The notes: generated from the letters alone by a model not told the origin. A DNA stretch of 64,000 nt from Varibaculum massiliense (GCF_900106855.1 NZ_FNWI01000004.1:1302001-1366000), one strand, 5' to 3'. Numbered from the stretch's first letter, positions 9,214-19,100 are shown. Made by a program: numbers and translations.

Positions 9214-10476
9214 ATGTCAGCAACTATGAGTGTTCCGCTTCCGGCACCGCAGTTTCGTGAAAGCGTTGAAACCGCGATTCCGGCACGCGAAAATGTAAAG
9301 TTTTACCAGGTAGGCTCCTATGCGGTCGGTAACCGGCTCGCGGAACTAGATTATCGTTCCCTCCAGTCCGACCCCAACCGGATTAACTCGTTAACCTCCG
9401 GACACCGCGCCTGCCAGGGCTGCGGGGAAGCCCTAGGGGCGCGCTACGCCCTCGACACCGCGATGGAGGCGGCGGGAAAGGATTTGGTGGCGGTCAACGC
9501 TACCGGCTGCCTAGAGGTATTTTCTACTCCTTATCCTGAAACCGCCTGGACGATCCCCTGGGTACACTCCCTCTTCGGGAATGCTCCCGCAGTCGCCTCC
9601 GGGGCGGCAGCGGCGCTTCGCGCCAAGGGCAAGAACACCCGGGTAGTTGCCCAGGGTGGCGATGGCGGCACCGTTGATATCGGCATGGGCTGCCTATCGG
9701 GAATGTTCGAACGTAATGATGACGTTCTCTATATTTGCTACGACAATGGCGCTTATATGAATACCGGGGTGCAGCGAAGTGGCGCTACCCCGCCTGCGGC
9801 ACGTACTGCCACTACCCAACCGGTGGGTGAAAATCCTGGAAACGTGTTTGGCCAGGGTAAAGATGTCCCGCGAATCGCCATGGCGCACGAGGTTCCCTAC
9901 GTGGCAACTGCCACGGTCGCGGATTTGCGCGATTTGGAATACAAGGTACGCAAAGCCATGCAGTTCCGCGGTTCCCGCTATATTCACGTCCTGGTTCCCT
10001 GTCCGTTGGGTTGGGGCTCGGCCTCTAATCTGACTATTCGCCTGGCGCGTCTAGCTACTCAATGCGGGTTGTTCCCGGTGTACGAGGCTGAGAACGGGGA
10101 AATCACTTCGGTTACCAAGTTGCGTCGCCCGGTGCCGGTCACCGAGTATATGCGTCCGCAGCGGCGCTTCGCCCACGTATTTAAGAAAGGGCAAGAGGAC
10201 GTCCTAGAGCGGATGCAGCAAATCGCGGATCGTAATATTCGTCGCTACGGCCTCATCGACCCGGAACAACTGGACGAGGACGTACTAGAGCGCATCCTGG
10301 CGGCGGGCGAAGACCCCGAGGGGCGCTTTACTAAACGCATTATCGAAGAGGCCTCGAAAGCCAAACGCACCCAAAGCGACGCATTTTCCGTTGATGACCA
10401 CCCGGTTTCCGGGGCAACCTCTGCTTCAGCGATGCGCCATATTGCCGGAAACGCGGCTCCTAAGGGGGAAAAATAA
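9214..10476 (+). CDS. porB: 2-oxoacid:ferredoxin oxidoreductase, beta subunit (TPP and 4Fe-4S)
   Basis: This is the diphosphate-binding TPP subunit. GHRACQGCGEALG carries the first two cysteines for the proximal 4Fe-4S cluster, with further candidate ligands in NATGCLEV and VPCPLGWG. The Mg/TPP-diphosphate motif is GDGGTVDIGMG...CYDNGAYMNTG (residues ~150-190). The 420-residue length is longer than the usual ~310; the extra is a ~35-residue N-terminus and a C-terminal tail of about 80 residues (from LIDPEQLDEDVLER) that is polar and probably flexible. The next gene starts immediately after its TAA. Function with alpha and gamma: binds TPP, decarboxylates the oxoacid and passes electrons through its cluster to the ferredoxin domain encoded next door. 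Confidence 0.93.
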   Translation: MSATMSVPLPAPQFRESVETAIPARENVKFYQVGSYAVGNRLAELDYRSLQSDPNRINSLTSGHRACQGCGEALGARYALDTAMEAAGKDLVAVNATGCLEVFSTPYPETAWTIPWVHSLFGNAPAVASGAAAALRAKGKNTRVVAQGGDGGTVDIGMGCLSGMFERNDDVLYICYDNGAYMNTGVQRSGATPPAARTATTQPVGENPGNVFGQGKDVPRIAMAHEVPYVATATVADLRDLEYKVRKAMQFRGSRYIHVLVPCPLGWGSASNLTIRLARLATQCGLFPVYEAENGEITSVTKLRRPVPVTEYMRPQRRFAHVFKKGQEDVLERMQQIADRNIRRYGLIDPEQLDEDVLERILAAGEDPEGRFTKRIIEEASKAKRTQSDAFSVDDHPVSGATSASAMRHIAGNAAPKGEK

Positions 10477-12135
10477 ATGAGTTCCACAGTCCTACCAACT
10501 CCGCAGGTACGCAGTGAAGATACTGCCCCTTGGGCAGTGACTTTGAACGTAGGTTCTTCGCTGGCGAATGAAACCGGTTCTTGGCGCACCGAACGCCCGG
10601 TTTATGTATCTATGCTGCCCCCTTGCAATAAGGCATGCCCGGCGGGTGAAAACGTCCAGGCTTGGCTCTATCACGCGGAAGAGGGCGACTACGAAGCCGC
10701 CTGGCGCGAAATCATGGTAAACAATCCGCTACCTGCCACTATGGGGCGGGTTTGCTACCATCCTTGCCAAACTGCCTGTAACCGCGGGCAAATGGATGAG
10801 GCCGTAGGGATTAACGCAATTGAACGTTTCCTGGGCGATAAAGCTATTGAAGAGGGCTGGAACGTAAGCGTAGATGCGGCTCCCACCGGTAAACATGTGT
10901 TGGTAGTGGGGGCGGGTCCTTCCGGGCTATCTGCTGCCTACCACCTGCGCCGCCTCGGCCACGAGGTCACTGTAAAAGAGGCAGGTCCCATGGCCGGCGG
11001 GATGATGCGTTTTGGGATTCCTAAGTATCGTCTGCCCCGCGAGGTACTCGATGCCGAGATTAAACGGATCGAGGATCTGGGGGTACGTTTCGAGTTCAAT
11101 GCCAAAGTCGAAAACGTTGACGATGTGGCCGATGACTTCGACGCGGTGTTCTTGGCGGTGGGCGCCCATGTAGGTCGCCACGCTGATATTCCCGCTGGTG
11201 CTAGCGCCAAAGTGATGGACGCCGTGGAAATGCTCGCCGAAATGGAAGGCGAAGAAAAACCGATGGTAGGGCGGAAAGTAGTAATCTACGGCGGAGGTAA
11301 TACCGCTATTGACGCTGCTCGTACCGCCAAACGCCTGGGCGCGGAAGAAGCGGTGATTGTGTATCGCCGTAACCGTGACCGGATGCCCGCCCATGATTCC
11401 GAGGTGCGTGAAGCCGAGGAAGAAGGGGTGATGATGCGCTGGCTATCCACTATTAAACATATTGATGGCGGCAAGCTAACGGTGGAAAAGATGGAGCTGG
11501 ACGAGAACGGCTTCCCCCAGCCGACTGGCGAGTATGAAGAACTCGGCGCCGACTCGGTGGTGATGGCGCTAGGTCAGGAATCTGACTTAGGTCTGGTCGA
11601 GCGCGCCCGCGATATTGAAATCGAAAAGGGAGTTGTGCAGGTTAACTCGCAGATGATGACCGGACGCCACGGCGTGTTCGCCGGTGGGGACATGGTTCCT
11701 TCCGAACGCACAGTTACGGTGGCGATTGGTCATGGCAAGAAAGCCGCTCGTTATATTGATGCTTTCCTGCACGGAACCGAATACCACAAGCCTCCGGTCA
11801 CCGGGGATGCCACCTATGACCGCCTCACTAACTGGTATTACGCAGATGCCCCCCACCGGGTACGCGCCAAGATTGAATCTGCCCGCCGGGCTTCTACCTT
11901 TGACGAGGTAGTGCAGGGTCTAGATCAAGATTCTGCCCTGTTTGAGGCGCGGCGCTGCATGTCTTGTGGCAACTGTTTCGGTTGCGATAACTGTTTCGGG
12001 GTTTGCCCCGATAACGCCATCACCAAGATTAAACCCGGCGAGTACGTGTTCAAGTATGACTACTGCAAGGGTTGCGGGATTTGCGCCGAAGAGTGTCCTT
12101 GTGGCTCTATCATGATGATTCCGGAGGAAAGCTAA
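10477..12135 (+). CDS. GltD-like NAD(P)H/FAD oxidoreductase fused to 2[4Fe-4S] ferredoxin; electron-transfer partner of the POR
   Basis: The 552-residue protein has three parts. Residues ~40-120 hold a cysteine-rich domain like that of glutamate synthase small subunit/dihydropyrimidine dehydrogenase (CNKACPAGENV...CYHPCQTACNRG). Residues ~135-450 carry two Rossmann folds, with VLVVGAGPSGLSAAY for FAD and VVIYGGGNTAIDAAR for NAD(P). Residues ~485-552 are a bacterial-type ferredoxin with two CxxCxxCxxxCP motifs (CFGCDNCFGVCP and CKGCGICAEECP), preceded by another CMSC. There is no separate delta (ferredoxin) subunit gene in the operon, so this C-terminal domain probably replaces it and links the oxidoreductase directly to the flavoprotein and NAD(P). 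The ATG abuts the porB stop. It is not a classic GltD, as no large glutamate synthase gene is nearby. Confidence 0.88.
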   Translation: MSSTVLPTPQVRSEDTAPWAVTLNVGSSLANETGSWRTERPVYVSMLPPCNKACPAGENVQAWLYHAEEGDYEAAWREIMVNNPLPATMGRVCYHPCQTACNRGQMDEAVGINAIERFLGDKAIEEGWNVSVDAAPTGKHVLVVGAGPSGLSAAYHLRRLGHEVTVKEAGPMAGGMMRFGIPKYRLPREVLDAEIKRIEDLGVRFEFNAKVENVDDVADDFDAVFLAVGAHVGRHADIPAGASAKVMDAVEMLAEMEGEEKPMVGRKVVIYGGGNTAIDAARTAKRLGAEEAVIVYRRNRDRMPAHDSEVREAEEEGVMMRWLSTIKHIDGGKLTVEKMELDENGFPQPTGEYEELGADSVVMALGQESDLGLVERARDIEIEKGVVQVNSQMMTGRHGVFAGGDMVPSERTVTVAIGHGKKAARYIDAFLHGTEYHKPPVTGDATYDRLTNWYYADAPHRVRAKIESARRASTFDEVVQGLDQDSALFEARRCMSCGNCFGCDNCFGVCPDNAITKIKPGEYVFKYDYCKGCGICAEECPCGSIMMIPEES

Positions 12136-12279
12136 GAGTCTTCAGAGGAAAGTGCTGTTTATCGGGCGTTTGTGTCTCGGTGTCGGCTGCGTCCTCGCCC
12201 TAGGTTTGGGTGCGTAAATGCGCCCAGGTTATGGGCAATGCGCTAATCTTGCCCGCGCCCTCGCCGTCTAAAAGCGCCC

Positions 12280-13320
12280 TTATCCGGTAATTAGGCGTGC
12301 CAGCGAGTAAATCGGCACCGAAATGAACAGAGTAGGCAGCAGGGCGAGTGCCAGTTGCCGCCAGCGGTAATTCTTGCCTGCCGGCACCATAAACAATACG
12401 TTGATGCAGGCTACCAAAAGTCCAGAGCCGAATCCCATCCCCAGGGTCATGGTCCAGATAGCCAGAGAGGGATTGCGGTAGGCGAAGGGAATTGCCAGCG
12501 CTAAATCGGAATATCCGTAGAGTACAAAATAGGTGAGTAACCCGGCGGCAATGGTTCCGCTCAAAACACAGTACATCCAGCGGATACTGGCGTGTTTAGT
12601 GGGAAGAGCCAAGGATAGACACGCTAATCCCATAGCCGGAAGGGCTGCCATTGCCAGCAGATTCATAGTGGGATAGGCGGTAGCTAGTCCCCAGGCGGAA
12701 CCTGCTGCCACCAGGGCGCATCCGGTGATAGTACTGGATAACGACCAGGTAGTCAGGGGGCGATGTTTTCCCCGGGTCATTTCCGCGATAAAGGCCGCCA
12801 GCAGACACCAAGACAGTACCAGCGGCACCCAAGTGAGATTAGTGGTAATGAAGGTGGCGAGCAGACAGCCGATTCCGGTTATCGCCACTACGATTCCGGT
12901 GCGGACCGGGCTGGGAGCTTGGGATAGCCCGCCCCAGGTGATGGCAACCGCGATAGTTACTGCCGCGGCGATTAGCACCACCAGGTAGGGGTTCCAATGC
13001 AGGAATAACAGCATCGCCAGGGGAGGAAGAGCGGCCAGTAACGCTACCCACCAGCTGCGGGCGGCGATAGGAGAAACTGATTTATTCCCCGGAGAATCTG
13101 GCAGTTTGCTTGCCTGTGGTATGGGGGAAACAGCAGATACTCCCGTTAAATCCAGTCGTTTCGACGAATAAGAGGTACCTTGCGCGAAACTTGCTGCCCC
13201 ATCGCCTGCCGCTGCGGTTGTTAGCTCAGCGGGCGGGGTTGCGCTGCGGGATGCCCCTAGAGGACTAGCTGCCGAATCTTCCATATCCTCGATGTTCTCA
13301 CGGTTTTGCTCTTCGCCCAA
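12280..13320 (-). CDS. Polytopic membrane protein with disordered N-terminus (unknown)
   Basis: I do not recognise the family. About 85 N-terminal residues are polar and low-complexity (many Ser, Ala, Pro, Glu); thereafter about ten hydrophobic segments fill the protein to its end (first near residue 88, SWWVALLAALPPLAMLLF; last YRWRQLALALLPTLFISVPIY). The full frame starts with TTG at 13320; an ATG at 13284 (MEDSAASPL) preceded by GAGGAT is equally plausible and gives 334 residues. It is divergent from the nitrobindin-like gene and convergent with the flavoprotein-ferredoxin gene. The architecture matches the unknown protein at 5528-7078 in miniature. Confidence 0.65.
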   Translation of the reverse strand: MGEEQNRENIEDMEDSAASPLGASRSATPPAELTTAAAGDGAASFAQGTSYSSKRLDLTGVSAVSPIPQASKLPDSPGNKSVSPIAARSWWVALLAALPPLAMLLFLHWNPYLVVLIAAAVTIAVAITWGGLSQAPSPVRTGIVVAITGIGCLLATFITTNLTWVPLVLSWCLLAAFIAEMTRGKHRPLTTWSLSSTITGCALVAAGSAWGLATAYPTMNLLAMAALPAMGLACLSLALPTKHASIRWMYCVLSGTIAAGLLTYFVLYGYSDLALAIPFAYRNPSLAIWTMTLGMGFGSGLLVACINVLFMVPAGKNYRWRQLALALLPTLFISVPIYSLARLITG

Positions 13321-13371
13321 TTACGCCAGTTTTCTGGCTTGCTGCTTCCCTACTCTACTAGGCTTAAACCC

Positions 13372-14127
13372 ATGATGGATTTACCTTTAGGCTTGGCGAA
13401 AGAATTAATCCCCTTGGCGTGGCTATTAGGCTCGTGGCGGGGCTGGGGAACCACGAATCTGCCCAAGGATCCGGGAGCCAAAAACGGCGAGCGCGAGCAA
13501 TGTTTTATTTGGCAAGAAACTACTTTTCGCGCTACCGGCACCAGTTTGCAGCAAGTAACCCTTACGTGGCTGGCTGAACCGGTAGGCGATGCCCCCGATA
13601 TGCAAGCTGATGCGGCCACTGGCTTGTCCCAGTTGCGGCGAGGATCCTTGCTGTGGCGGGAAGATACTTCTTGGCGAGTGACTGCTTCGGCGGTCGCAGA
13701 TAGCGAGCAAGAGGCGCGTTCGCGGTGCCGCCTGACATCTTCCGGCGGACCCTACACCGAAGAGGTTTCCTGGGAGGCGGTTTCGATGGGGCCTAGGATC
13801 ATGATTTCTTCTCGCCGCGCCCCTGCCTCCTTTGAGCAGCTCAGCCGGATGATGGGGCTGGTTTCTTCGGAACTGTTCTGGGCGCAAGATTCAGTTTTAC
13901 CGGGTAAAGATTCCGAATCTGATTTTTCGGCGCGTCTGCTGCGCCTGCCTGCGGGGGAGGAAACCTTAAGCGCTCCCGGGGTGACTTCTTTGCCCGCCGG
14001 AGAGGATCCTAGAGGGGATTTAGATAAAGAGGAAGCCGCTGCCCCGGAAGAGAAAAAAGATAGCGGTCAGACAGCAGCCGAAGAGAGCGAAGAAACTCCT
14101 GATAGCCAGCGGAAACCAGGAGACTAG
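13372..14127 (+). CDS. Nitrobindin-like (FABP-fold, THAP4/DUF1794) protein with acidic C-terminal tail
   Basis: The N-terminus LIPLAWLLGSWRGWGTTNLP matches the opening of bacterial nitrobindins (GxWxGxG after a short helix), a ten-stranded beta-barrel family that binds ferric heme and reacts with NO and peroxynitrite in actinobacteria. The barrel should span residues ~8-195. The tail after ~205 is acidic and polar (EEAAAPEEKKDSGQ...) and not part of the fold, making the protein 251 residues against a usual 160-200. In the last barrel strand, where mycobacterial nitrobindin has histidines, this protein reads SDFSARLLRL with none, so heme binding is doubtful. Start is one of two adjacent ATGs (13372/13375). 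The YgfZ-like gene follows 2 nt after the stop, suggesting an operon with that gene and dtd. Confidence 0.75.
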   Translation: MMDLPLGLAKELIPLAWLLGSWRGWGTTNLPKDPGAKNGEREQCFIWQETTFRATGTSLQQVTLTWLAEPVGDAPDMQADAATGLSQLRRGSLLWREDTSWRVTASAVADSEQEARSRCRLTSSGGPYTEEVSWEAVSMGPRIMISSRRAPASFEQLSRMMGLVSSELFWAQDSVLPGKDSESDFSARLLRLPAGEETLSAPGVTSLPAGEDPRGDLDKEEAAAPEEKKDSGQTAAEESEETPDSQRKPGD

Positions 14128-14129
14128 AC

Positions 14130-15245
14130 GTGACTTTTGTAGATAACCAAGTGGCTTTGCGGGCCGGATACGGGATCGCGGAAACCGGTCTCGAGGTGCT
14201 CACCGTGTCTGGCCCGGATGTGCCCTCCTGGCTAACCACCTTATCTTCGCAGATAGTAAGGGATATGGGCGCGGGGGAGAGCCAGGAAATGCTATTCCTG
14301 GACGCTAATGGCCGAGTTAAATTCGCGGCCGGAATTGTTTGGGCGGGCGAGGTTGCCTGGCTGTTTACCCCGGACGCCTCGGCTTTGGCGCAGTTTTTAG
14401 AATCTATGAAATTTATGTCGCGGGTAGAAGTAACCGCCCACCTCGACCAACAGGTCTGGGGATTTTTTGCCCCCAGCCTGGCAGAGGAAGTGCTAGCCGG
14501 TTTTGGTCCTATCTGGGCTGACCCCTGGCCGGGGATTACCCCCGGCGGCACTGCCTATTCCCCGCGCTCTGAGGTGCATCCGGGGCGGGATTGCCTGGCG
14601 CGCCTGGGGGTGATTCCCGGCGAAAAGACCGCCAAAGTCCACGCCGAATTGCGTAGCCGCTGGGAACAGGTATCTTGGCCACGAGAAACTGAGGACGGTT
14701 ACAGCCTGTCTGCCCCGGTTTTTGCTGCCGAGTCCGATTGGCGGGCGTTGCGGATAGCGGCTTGGCGCCCCTACGGAACCGATATTGATCAACGCACCCT
14801 GCCGCATGAACTGGATTGGCTCCGCACCGCTGTACACCTAAATAAGGGATGCTATTGCGGGCAAGAAACCGTGGCACGGATAGTTAACCTGGGGCATCCG
14901 CCGCGGCGGGCAGTGTTTTTGCACCTTGACGGCACTTCCTCTCTGCTTCCGCCCGCAGGCGCGGAACTTTATGCGGGCAGCCGCAAAGTCGGTACCGTGC
15001 GGGTAAGTGCTAATCATTTCGAGGACGGACCGATTGCCTTGGGGTTAGTTAAACGGACTGCTCCCACCGGGGAACTAACCGTCAGCTGGCAAGAGGGCGA
15101 GGAAGAGCACTCTTTAGCGGCAGCGGCGACGGTAATTGGGGATCCCTCTGGGGTTTCCTGGCTGGGACAGTCCCCCATTGACCGGAAAGCCTTTGCTGAC
15201 GCCTCACCGCGTTCAGATTCCGGATCGTTAAATATCGCCGGTTAG
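14130..15245 (+). CDS. ygfZ: YgfZ/GcvT-like folate-binding protein (Fe-S cluster maintenance)
   Basis: The 371-residue protein contains the family hallmark KGCYCGQE (residues ~238-245), including the conserved cysteine of the K-G-C-Y-x-G-Q-E motif, in a GcvT-like fold that binds tetrahydrofolate. YgfZ/IBA57 proteins help assemble or repair 4Fe-4S clusters, here a reasonable match to the nearby iron-sulfur oxidoreductase genes. It starts with GTG at 14130 behind AGGAGA, 2 nt after the upstream stop. The dtd gene begins 9 nt downstream, so the three genes 13372-15701 probably form one operon. The last ~45 residues are a loose tail. Confidence 0.87.
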   Translation: MTFVDNQVALRAGYGIAETGLEVLTVSGPDVPSWLTTLSSQIVRDMGAGESQEMLFLDANGRVKFAAGIVWAGEVAWLFTPDASALAQFLESMKFMSRVEVTAHLDQQVWGFFAPSLAEEVLAGFGPIWADPWPGITPGGTAYSPRSEVHPGRDCLARLGVIPGEKTAKVHAELRSRWEQVSWPRETEDGYSLSAPVFAAESDWRALRIAAWRPYGTDIDQRTLPHELDWLRTAVHLNKGCYCGQETVARIVNLGHPPRRAVFLHLDGTSSLLPPAGAELYAGSRKVGTVRVSANHFEDGPIALGLVKRTAPTGELTVSWQEGEEEHSLAAAATVIGDPSGVSWLGQSPIDRKAFADASPRSDSGSLNIAG

Positions 15246-15254
15246 GAGAGTTTT

Positions 15255-15701
15255 ATGCGTACCTTAATTCAAAGAGCGCTGTCTGCCGAGGTAACGGTGG
15301 ACGGTAAAACTGTCGGCAAGTTGGAGCGCCCTGGCATCGTGGCTTTCGTGGGGATTACTCCCGGTGACGGGCAGGCACAGATCGATTGGACAGTGCGGCG
15401 TCTGCTGAATCAACAAATTTTTGAAGGCGGAGTTTCGGCTCTGGAGGCGGGCGCGCCTTTGCTGGTAGTTTCCCAATTCACCCTCTATGGTTCGGTGCGT
15501 AAGGGACGCCATCCTTCCTGGACTTACGCAGCTAAGGGTGAGGTAGCGCGTCCTATTTTTGAAAAATTGGTAGCAGATTTGCGCGCGGGCGGCGCCGAAG
15601 TGGAAACCGGGGTATTCGGGGCGATGATGCAAGTGTCGCTAGTTAATGACGGCCCTTTTACTTTGTGGCTGGCAAAAGAACCGGAGGGTTTCCCCGCTTA
15701 A
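15255..15701 (+). CDS. dtd: D-aminoacyl-tRNA deacylase
   Basis: The 148-residue protein is full length for DTD (about 145). It starts MRTLIQRALSAEVTVDG and contains the signature SQFTLYGSVRKGRHPSW (residues ~75-92), with the SQxTLx motif of the active site, and the C-terminal Gly-Pro motif NDGPFTLWL that creates chiral selectivity. The enzyme hydrolyses D-aminoacyl (and glycyl) esters from mischarged tRNAs in the cytoplasm. The start follows a TAGGAGAG site. It is the last gene of the nitrobindin-like/ygfZ/dtd group and is followed by a 480-bp non-coding region. Confidence 0.95.
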   Translation: MRTLIQRALSAEVTVDGKTVGKLERPGIVAFVGITPGDGQAQIDWTVRRLLNQQIFEGGVSALEAGAPLLVVSQFTLYGSVRKGRHPSWTYAAKGEVARPIFEKLVADLRAGGAEVETGVFGAMMQVSLVNDGPFTLWLAKEPEGFPA

Positions 15702-15825
15702 CTGAGCGCTTTGGTGACACTTAGTCACCTAAAGTATTGTTTGTAGTGGTAACAGTAATGTTTCTAATGATTAGGGGTGGTGCCAGAGGCCGCCCTCGTC
15801 TAACGTTCACGAAACTCTAATGTTT

Positions 15826-15850
15826 CCCAGGGTGTTTACCTGGGGCTTTT
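15826..15850 (+). terminator. Probable intrinsic terminator after dtd
   Basis: CCCAGG (15826-15831) pairs with CCTGGG (15839-15844), followed by GCTTTTG. A second weaker stem (CTTTGGTGAC / GTCACCTAAAG) lies just after the dtd stop near 15710-15737. Confidence 0.5.
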
Positions 15851-15972
15851 GTCCTGTGAACCTCTACACGTTTTTGCGGGTCGGATGACCGGATGTGATT
15901 TTAACTTGGCTGGTAGCAGGGGATACGTTGGTTTGCGTGCCCCAAAAATTTTGAGAAAGTCTTAAGAATTTG

Positions 15973-16002
15973 TTGCGGTGTTCCATGAAAATCTTGTAAG
16001 AT
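15973..16002 (+). promoter_or_regulatory. Candidate sigma-A-like promoter of the surface-protein gene
   Basis: TTGCGG (15973-15978) and TAAGAT (15997-16002) are separated by 18 nt. Transcription from here would start near 16009 and leave a leader of about 170 nt before the ATG at 16182. No other feature is seen in 15851-15972. Confidence 0.45.
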
Positions 16003-16009
16003 GGTAGAT

Positions 16010-16181
16010 GCATTAAAGTATATTAACTGCACAAAGACAAGTTAATAGTGTTCCTGTCGGCATTAACAACAGGCCAGGTCCCTCCAGGCTGGGCGTTTGG
16101 GCATGACATAACCCGGATGAACGCCTCGTCAGGATCTGTTGGTGGAGATGCCGATCCCTCCTTCTAGTAGACACAGGATAA
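16010..16181 (+). promoter_or_regulatory. Structured 5' leader of the surface-protein gene, possible riboregulator
   Basis: Several hairpins are visible in order: TATTAACT (16021-16028)/AGTTAATA (16040-16047); CCTGT (16053-16057)/ACAGG (16069-16073); GGCGTT (16092-16097)/AACGCC (16120-16125), with an inner GGG/CCC; and GGATC (16132-16136)/GATCC (16153-16157). GTTAAT at 16041-16046 can pair either with ATTAAC at 16022-16027 or with a second ATTAAC at 16062-16067. These two structures exclude each other, as in a switch. A ribosome site AGGA (16175-16178) precedes the ATG. I could not match it to a known riboswitch class. Confidence 0.5.
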
Positions 16182-19100
16182 ATGATGATTAACAGTCAAA
16201 CTGCGAAGTTGTTGCGGCGTTGGATCGTCGCTGGATTAGCTGCCGCATTGGCTCTGGCGTGGACTATCACCACCTTGGTAGCCCCCTCCCAGGCCTCCAC
16301 GGATCAGACCTACAATATTTCCGACACCTTCCAGGGAACCAGCTCCCAACAGCCGGTTTCCTTAAACATGGGGGACGGCTGGAATGATACTGGTGCGGTA
16401 ATTAATTTCAGTTACAGGCAGAATACTGGACAATGGACAAATTACCAGCGTTATGCAGCGGAAAATGGGCGTACTCAGCAGTTCCAGGAAGCTCTGGATC
16501 GTAACTTTGAAGATAATATGGAAGCTTTGGGAACTGCCGGCAGGTATTTCCACATTCAGTCGTATCCCGCGGCTGCTCACGGTGCGATTATCGGCGGTGT
16601 CTTCTGCGCAGACCCCGAAGTAACCACCGTCGATTATTACCATTTAGGAAGTTCGAAGGATCTCCGAGACAAAGCAAATAAGCTGGAGATGACCCTTGAT
16701 CCTGCTCAAGCCATCGCAAATACCGGTTCACGAGCATACCGCACTGGTTTCAATATGACTGATGACCAGAAAAAGCAGATGCAGATATTGGCTTATCTCT
16801 ACCAGGGCGGAGATCCTCGCCTAGAATATGTAAAAGCTGATAAATCAGTCGCTGCCCAGGAATTTATAAAGCAGAACCAAAGTGCGTTCGACGCCTATGA
16901 CAAGGCGATGGCGCAGTTTGCCGGTAAGACTACCGCTCAGAAAAATGCCATGGCTCAGGTAATTGCTTGGTATATAACCAAAGGCGAATGGTGGGCTATC
17001 AATGATTCACGCATAAACCAGGCCGCAGGTGCTGCTTACTACGCAATCGCTGATCTTGCTAAGCAAAAGATAAATCTCTGGGAGGCCTACCAGACCTTAA
17101 AGAACAACGAAAAGATAAAGAATGAGGAAGAGTATAAGGCAGCTCTCGCAAAGTGGAAGGCAGATACCGCAAAGGCGATTGCGGAACAGGACGCTCTTTA
17201 TAAAACTAACTCTGAGCTACTTAGCTCCCTGAAAATAGCGGTTTACCGCGCCAATGAAACGCAGTTCCGAGTACAGTTAACCGGTTCTTCTCAGGCAGCT
17301 GCCATGCTTGAAAAGTACGGCAAGGTTACTTTGACCGGTACTAACGTAAAAATTCCTGCGAATGTCACCATTGCGCAGCTAAGTGAAGGCATCCTGGTAG
17401 ATGCGGAAGTACCAGCCGGTACTGGTTGCGGGAGCAGTGTTGCTGCTTCTCTGACTGCTGAATTCAGTGGCGATATGGAAATGTCGGCTATTTATACGTT
17501 CAGCAAGGGCAACGAGCCATTCCAGCGTCAAGTAATCCTGAATAAATACAAGATTCATGTGTCGGGTAACTCCACTCATGGTTTCAGCTTCGGAACCACT
17601 TGCCCGAAGGAACCTGAGCCCAGCATCGGCACCACTCTAGAGGGTCCCGGTAAGGATCCTAAGCTGATTGATACTGCCGGCATGAAAGACGGCGATACCG
17701 TAACCTTGATTGACAAGGTGAAGTTCGAAAACCTTAAGGGCGGACAGAACTACGTCATTAAAGGTGAATTGGTAGACGGTGATGGCAATAGCGTTGGAGT
17801 AACCGGCGTCAGCGACCCCTTTGACCCTGAAGCATCCGGTGGGATTAACAACGGGAAGGGATACTATTCCGGAACCGTCAATATGGCCTTCCAGGTTCCG
17901 GTGAAGAAGATTCGTGAGAACGAGAAACTGGTGGCTTACGAAACTCTCTACAAAGGCACTACGCCCCAGAGCGGAAACGAAGTCAAAGAGCACAAAGACA
18001 AGAACGATGCCAGCCAGACCGTAACGGAAAAGCCGCGGATTGGCACCACTGCCAAGGTAAACGGGGAATCCCTAAATGATGGCAAGATAGCACGCCCGGC
18101 CGAAGGCGCGGATGTAAAGATTACTGACACCGTCGTATGGCACAAGCTGCAGCCCGGTACCTACACTCTCAGCGGCAAGCTGATGAAGAAGGTAGGTGAC
18201 CAGGTAAGTGAAGTACCCGGATCCGCCACCCAGAAGAATTTCAGCGTTTCTGGTGGTAAAACCGGCACGGTTACGATGGATCTCAAGTTGCCGTCTAAGC
18301 AGATAGATCCCGGCGCCTCCTATGTGGTGTTTGAGAAAGTCTATAAGGGCGGAAATAACACCTCCGGTGAGCCCGTTGCCAAACACGAAGATCAGAATGA
18401 TGATGGTCAGACCGTAAGCGTCAGCCCCAAAGAGCACAAGCTGCCCACTATTAAGACTGTGGCCTGGGTGCGAGATGACGGGAAATCCCTAATCAGCTCG
18501 GTTGAGGCCGACGGTAAAGACTTCATTGTCAAAGATAAGATTGAATATAAAGATCTTAAGGTCGGTACTTACACTGCCTTTGCCACTCTGGTTAATAAAG
18601 ATAACCCCAAGGAAATCATTGCCAGTGGACGGCAAGTATTTACCAACGGTACTGAAAACGGCTCCACCCTGGTAGAGCTGGCAGTTGACGGCTCCAAGGT
18701 AAAGGCCGATGGCAAATACGTAGTGTTTGAACGTATCTACCAAGGCGAGCAAACCACTGAGCCCAGCGGTGAACCCTACGCGAAACACCAAGAGATTAAT
18801 GATCAGTCACAGACAATCACGGTAGCGCCCAAGAAGGCAGTACCTGCCGAGTTCAAGATTGTGAAGAAGACCGAAGGCGATAACGCCAACACCGATCGGG
18901 TATTCGACTTTGATGTTGCCTGTGGGGGCTACAAGACCACGGTGGCTGTGGTAGTGCGTAAAGGTCAAACCCAGGGTGAAACCAAGGTTTCTGACTCCGC
19001 CCTCACCAGTGGCATGAGCTGCCAGGTGAGTGAGCAGGAAGTAAACGACAACCTAAATACGGTGAAAGTAAAGTTCTCGGGTACCAACACCAACAGTGAC

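Noticed and set aside
10477-12135. Annotation as a glutamate synthase small subunit
   Set aside because: The C-terminal 2[4Fe-4S] ferredoxin and the por context, with no large glutamate synthase gene, point to an electron-transfer subunit.
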